DNA from: Pollutimonas sp035515055
Lineage (GTDB): Bacteria > Pseudomonadota > Gammaproteobacteria > Burkholderiales > Burkholderiaceae_B
Direction of reading: 5' to 3'
Assembly (NCBI GenBank): GCA_035515055.1
Contig: DATJBV010000045.1
Span: 62,001-126,000, forward strand
Length of the DNA stretch: 64,000 bases
Of the stretch, positions 61,214 to 64,000 are shown piece after piece. Every line of letters begins with the position of its first letter. Within the stretch, counting starts at the first letter, position 1. The notes beneath the pieces are model-generated. The model made no database searches. It saw nothing but the letters and a program-made list of their open reading frames with translations, and had not been told where the DNA came from. The position numbers and the translations under genes were made by a program.

Positions 61214-61301
61214 AGATAATCTCTGTAAGTTTATGGAAACGACTATCAGAGTTTAAACATCTATAGCTTGAATTAACAAGCCCCCCAAGCGGATACCGCT
61301 T

Positions 61302-62078
61302 TTATTTTTCAACAAAAGCCCGTTCTATTACGTAATCTCCGGCTTGCCCCACGCCCGGTGACACCGAAAATCCGTAGCGATCGAGCATGGCGCTAGTATC
61401 GGCCAGCATGTTGGGGCTGCCGCAAAGCATGGCGCGGTCGGTTTCCGGGTTGAGCTGTGGCAACCCGATATCTGCCGCCAATTTCCCGCTTTCGACCATA
61501 TGGGTGATGCGCCCTTGGTTGACGAAGGGTTCACGAGTGACGCAGGGGTAATAAATGAGTTTGTCGCGGACCAGATCGCCAAAATATTCATTGTTAGGCA
61601 GTTGGTCTTTTATATAGTCCGCATATGCCAACTCGCTTTTGAAACGCACACCATGCAACAACACGACTTTTTCGAAGCGCTCATACACAGACGGGTCTTT
61701 GATGATGCTCATGAAGGGTGCTAGGCCGGTTCCAGTTGCAAAAAGGTAGAGATGTTTTCCGGGCTTCAGGTCGTCGACCAGTAGCGTACCCACCGGTTTC
61801 TTGCTGACCAATATTGCATCGCCCTCTTTCAAGTGCTGCAAGCGCGATGTCAGCGGGCCGTCCTGCACTTTGATGCTCAGGAATTCCAGATTTTCTTCGT
61901 AGTTGGCGCTGGCGATGCTATAGGCGCGCATTAGCGGCTTGCCGTCGACTTCGAGTCCCAACATGACGAAGTGCCCGTTGTGGAAACGCAGGGCGGGATC
62001 GCGGGTGGTGGTAAAGGAAAACAAGGTATCGTTCCAATGACGCACGCTTAAAACCTGCTCTGTATTGAAAGCTGCCAT
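61302..62078 (-). CDS. fpr: Ferredoxin-NADP+ reductase
   Basis: This 258-residue FAD enzyme has the flavin motif RAYSIASANYEENLEFLSIK (RxYS), the NADPH-binding LFATGTGLAPFMSII, and the C-terminal ERAFVEK typical of bacterial Fpr. It moves electrons between NADPH and ferredoxin or flavodoxin and often supports oxidative-stress and iron metabolism. The start at 62078 gives the usual family length. Confidence 0.93.
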   Translation of the reverse strand: MAAFNTEQVLSVRHWNDTLFSFTTTRDPALRFHNGHFVMLGLEVDGKPLMRAYSIASANYEENLEFLSIKVQDGPLTSRLQHLKEGDAILVSKKPVGTLLVDDLKPGKHLYLFATGTGLAPFMSIIKDPSVYERFEKVVLLHGVRFKSELAYADYIKDQLPNNEYFGDLVRDKLIYYPCVTREPFVNQGRITHMVESGKLAADIGLPQLNPETDRAMLCGSPNMLADTSAMLDRYGFSVSPGVGQAGDYVIERAFVEK

Positions 62079-62307
62079 TTTTCTCTGACTTAATAGTAAA
62101 TGGATTAGGGATAACACGAATAGTACGACAGGTAGCCGAGACTACAGGTGTTTGCCCAGGGGGAAAAAGGGCATTATTTAAGATGAATCAATGAACTAGT
62201 CGAAATTTCGGGTGCGCGCAGGCTGACTTGCCCGCGCAATTACCCACCCACATTGACAATTCGCATTGAATATTCCCCGATACTCTGGTATCTTTTCGAC
62301 ATCTACA

Positions 62308-62322
62308 TGAGAATCATTTCTA
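62308..62322 (+). promoter_or_regulatory. Fur box upstream of fbpA
   Basis: TGAGAAT-C-ATTTCTA matches the 7-1-7 Fur consensus TGATAAT-C-ATTATCA at 11 of 15 bases and lies 20 bases before the fbpA ATG, in an AT-rich region. It implies iron repression of the ferric transporter. Confidence 0.7.
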
Positions 62323-62342
62323 TTACTATCAGGAGAAGTTGA

Positions 62343-63392
62343 ATGCGCTCTACTCCCGCACTGCGGCCCTTGTTCCGGTCACTCGCTCTGGCCGGTCTTA
62401 CCGCCCTATCAACCATGTCGGCGGCGGCTTTTGCAGCGGACGTAAGCCTTTACACTACTCGGGAACCCAAGCTCATACAGCCCTTGCTGGACGAATTCGT
62501 CAAAGACACCGGCATCAAGGTGAACACGGTATTTGTCAAAGACGGCCTCATCGAACGCGTCAAGGCCGAAGGCGACAAGTCACCCGCCGACGTACTGATG
62601 ACCGTGGATATCGGCAATCTTCTGGACTTGGTCGAAGCCGGCATTACGCAGCCTATCAAGTCAAAAGTCCTGGAAGAAGCCATTCCGGCCCATTTGCGCG
62701 GCGCCGATAGCCAGTGGTACACCCTTTCGTTACGCGATCGCGTGGCTTATGTCGCACAAGATATCGACATGAAAGAGATCACATACGAAGCATTCGCGGA
62801 TCCCAAATGGAAGGGCAAGGTCTGCATCCGGTCGGGCCAGCATCCATACAACACGGCGATGATCGCCGCCATGATCGCCCACAACGGCGCGGAAGCCACC
62901 GAAACCTGGCTGCGTGGCGTCAAGGACAACCTGGGTCGCAAGGCGGCCGGCGGCGACCGCGATGTTGCCCGCGACATCCTGGGTGGCATTTGCGATATCG
63001 GCATCGCCAACGCCTATTATGTCGGCCGCATGAAAAATTCTGAACCGGGCTCCGACGCGCGCAAGTGGGGCGATTCGATCAAGGTCGTACGACCAACCTT
63101 CGCCAATGAAAAGAGCCGCGGCACTCATGTTAATATTTCCGGCGCCTCTGTTGCCAAGCACTCTCCGAACAAAGAGAACGCTATAAAGCTGCTCGAGTAC
63201 TTGGTATCGGACAAGGCACAAAGCTTATACGCCAATGCGAACTACGAATACCCTGTCAAGGCTGGTGTCACGCTTGATCCGGTTGTAGCCAGCTTTGGTC
63301 CTTTGGTTGTCGATCCACTTCCTCTTACCGAAATTGCCAAGCACCGCAAATTGGCAAGCGAACTGGTAGACAAAGTTGGATTCAATAACTAA
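62343..63392 (+). CDS. fbpA: Ferric iron ABC transporter binding protein FbpA
   Basis: This 349-residue periplasmic iron-binding protein has a signal peptide (about 1-31, ending AAFAA). It has VSLYTTREPKLIQPLLDEF at the start of the mature part, the GGICDIGIANAYYVGRM segment with the paired Tyr that bind iron, and GTHVNISGASVAKHSPN. It carries Fe(III) to an FbpBC importer; fbpB follows. The ATG lies behind AGGAGAAG, with a Fur box just upstream. Confidence 0.92.
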   Translation: MRSTPALRPLFRSLALAGLTALSTMSAAAFAADVSLYTTREPKLIQPLLDEFVKDTGIKVNTVFVKDGLIERVKAEGDKSPADVLMTVDIGNLLDLVEAGITQPIKSKVLEEAIPAHLRGADSQWYTLSLRDRVAYVAQDIDMKEITYEAFADPKWKGKVCIRSGQHPYNTAMIAAMIAHNGAEATETWLRGVKDNLGRKAAGGDRDVARDILGGICDIGIANAYYVGRMKNSEPGSDARKWGDSIKVVRPTFANEKSRGTHVNISGASVAKHSPNKENAIKLLEYLVSDKAQSLYANANYEYPVKAGVTLDPVVASFGPLVVDPLPLTEIAKHRKLASELVDKVGFNN

Positions 63393-63412
63393 AACGCTGG
63401 ACTTTTCCAGTC

Positions 63413-63439
63413 AAACGCGGGCCAGCCGGCCCGCGTTTT
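63413..63439 (+). terminator. Hairpin between fbpA and fbpB (partial terminator)
   Basis: An 11-bp stem (AAACGCGGGCC / GGCCCGCGTTT) with an AGCC loop ends in TTTT. It lies 20 bases after fbpA and before fbpB on the same strand, the usual position for lowering permease expression relative to binding protein. Confidence 0.85.
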
Positions 63440-63465
63440 GCCGATTTTCTCAGGAATCCTTGCTG

Positions 63466-64000
63466 TTGCGTCTGCGTCGTTTTCTATCCAGTGAATCGGG
63501 ACCGGCGTGGCGAATAGGCGCACTGGCGATGGCCGTGTGCGTGATGGCACCGGTCATGACGCTGATGTGGTTCGCTCTGCAGGGTTCAGTGGATCACTGG
63601 TCGCACTTGGTTTCCTACGTGTTACCTGTCGCCCTGCGGAATACCGTCTTGCTGCTGCTTGGGGTAGGCGTACTCGTCACCTGTCTTGGCGTCGGCAGCG
63701 CATGGCTGATCACGGCCTTCCAATTTCCGTCCCGCCGCATTCTTTCATGGGCATTGCTGTTACCGCTTGCCGTGCCCACTTACATCGTGGCGTTTGCCTA
63801 TCTGGATATTCTTCATCCAATAGGGCCCTTTCAGACGCTAGTGCGAGACGTGCTTGGCTACGACAGTCCCCGCCAGTTTCGTTTACCCGATTTACGGTCG
63901 CTGCCCGGCGCCATATTCCTTTTAGGCTTCGTCCTCTACCCCTACGTTTACCTCAGCACGCGCGTCATGTTCGCGACACAGGCGGCCAGTTTGCTCGAGG
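63466..64000 (+). CDS. fbpB: Ferric iron ABC transporter permease FbpB (3' end outside window)
   Basis: The frame is open from about 63440 to the right edge. The N-terminal part has a basic leader (LRLRRFLSSES), a first helix with MAVCVMAPVMTLMWFAL, then helices with LRNTVLLLLGVGVLVTCLGV and LPLAVPTYIVAFAYLDILHP, matching FbpB/HitB/SfuB permeases. No ATG fits; TTG at 63466, ten bases after AGGA, is the probable start. Only about 178 residues of a family length near 550 are in the window. Confidence 0.85.
   Translation, partial: MRLRRFLSSESGPAWRIGALAMAVCVMAPVMTLMWFALQGSVDHWSHLVSYVLPVALRNTVLLLLGVGVLVTCLGVGSAWLITAFQFPSRRILSWALLLPLAVPTYIVAFAYLDILHPIGPFQTLVRDVLGYDSPRQFRLPDLRSLPGAIFLLGFVLYPYVYLSTRVMFATQAASLLE

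Noticed and set aside
1..64000. tRNA or rRNA genes, insertion sequences, integrases, CRISPR arrays, prophage
   Set aside because: No cloverleaf-like sequence, transposase or integrase protein, or regularly spaced repeat was found on reading both strands.

Overview
The window looks like chromosomal DNA of a betaproteobacterium of the order Burkholderiales, most likely family Alcaligenaceae (Bordetella/Achromobacter/Pusillimonas-like). Reasons: high GC, a recG-oxyR pairing, duplicated Liv-type binding proteins, a ugpBAEC operon and an fbpAB iron transporter. This placement is inferred from gene content only. No rRNA, tRNA, insertion sequence or CRISPR array was seen.

Layout. (1) 1-3.6 kb: a partial rhodanese-like gene, a cysteine-dioxygenase-like cupin, a DksA/TraR zinc-finger protein, a DMT transporter with a strongly His-rich tail, an entericidin lipoprotein and a DUF1003 protein, followed by a probably frameshifted gene. 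(2) 4.1-10.7 kb: a copper island with a CopA P-type ATPase, a Met-rich secreted protein, a CopI-like cupredoxin/cytochrome c/DUF411 operon and a CopRS-type two-component system. TGACA-N5-GTAAT boxes lie in front of copA and in the copR/cupredoxin divergent gap. (3) 10.7-20.1 kb: DUF421, RcnB-like, phosphoribosyltransferase, CBS and two YceI proteins, cytochrome b561, LysR plus ChrA, a P450, a CopZ-like chaperone behind a near-ideal MerR/CueR-type promoter, and a 4-hydroxybutyryl-CoA-dehydratase-like flavoprotein divergent from a TetR regulator. (4) 20.1-32.4 kb: phosphoketolase, then a tight cluster of an exported helical protein, a free-standing HMA protein, a P1B-ATPase-like membrane protein without catalytic domains, and a Crp/Fnr regulator, behind an FNR-type promoter. 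After it come SYLF, CbpA/CbpM, an FMN reductase, acylphosphatase, GH15 and a universal stress protein with its own FNR-type promoter. (5) 32.3-42.9 kb: a ten-gene minus-strand run with sugar-acid genes, epd, fumC, DUF488, NfeD, slipin, gnd and zwf. (6) 43-64 kb: ordinary chromosomal genes: an S9 peptidase, livKHMGF, proC with a queuosine-precursor transporter, ugpBAEC, a second Liv-type binding protein, dps, oxyR, recG, ridA, fpr and Fur-boxed fbpAB (fbpB cut by the window end).

How it fits together. Regions 2-5 read as a stress and metal-survival block: copper and chromate defence, low-oxygen control by an Fnr-type regulator, protein quality control, and a carbon route from G6P through zwf and gnd to the phosphoketolase. 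The most unusual item is the HMA + catalytically stripped P1B-ATPase + Crp/Fnr cluster at 23.3-25.9 kb.
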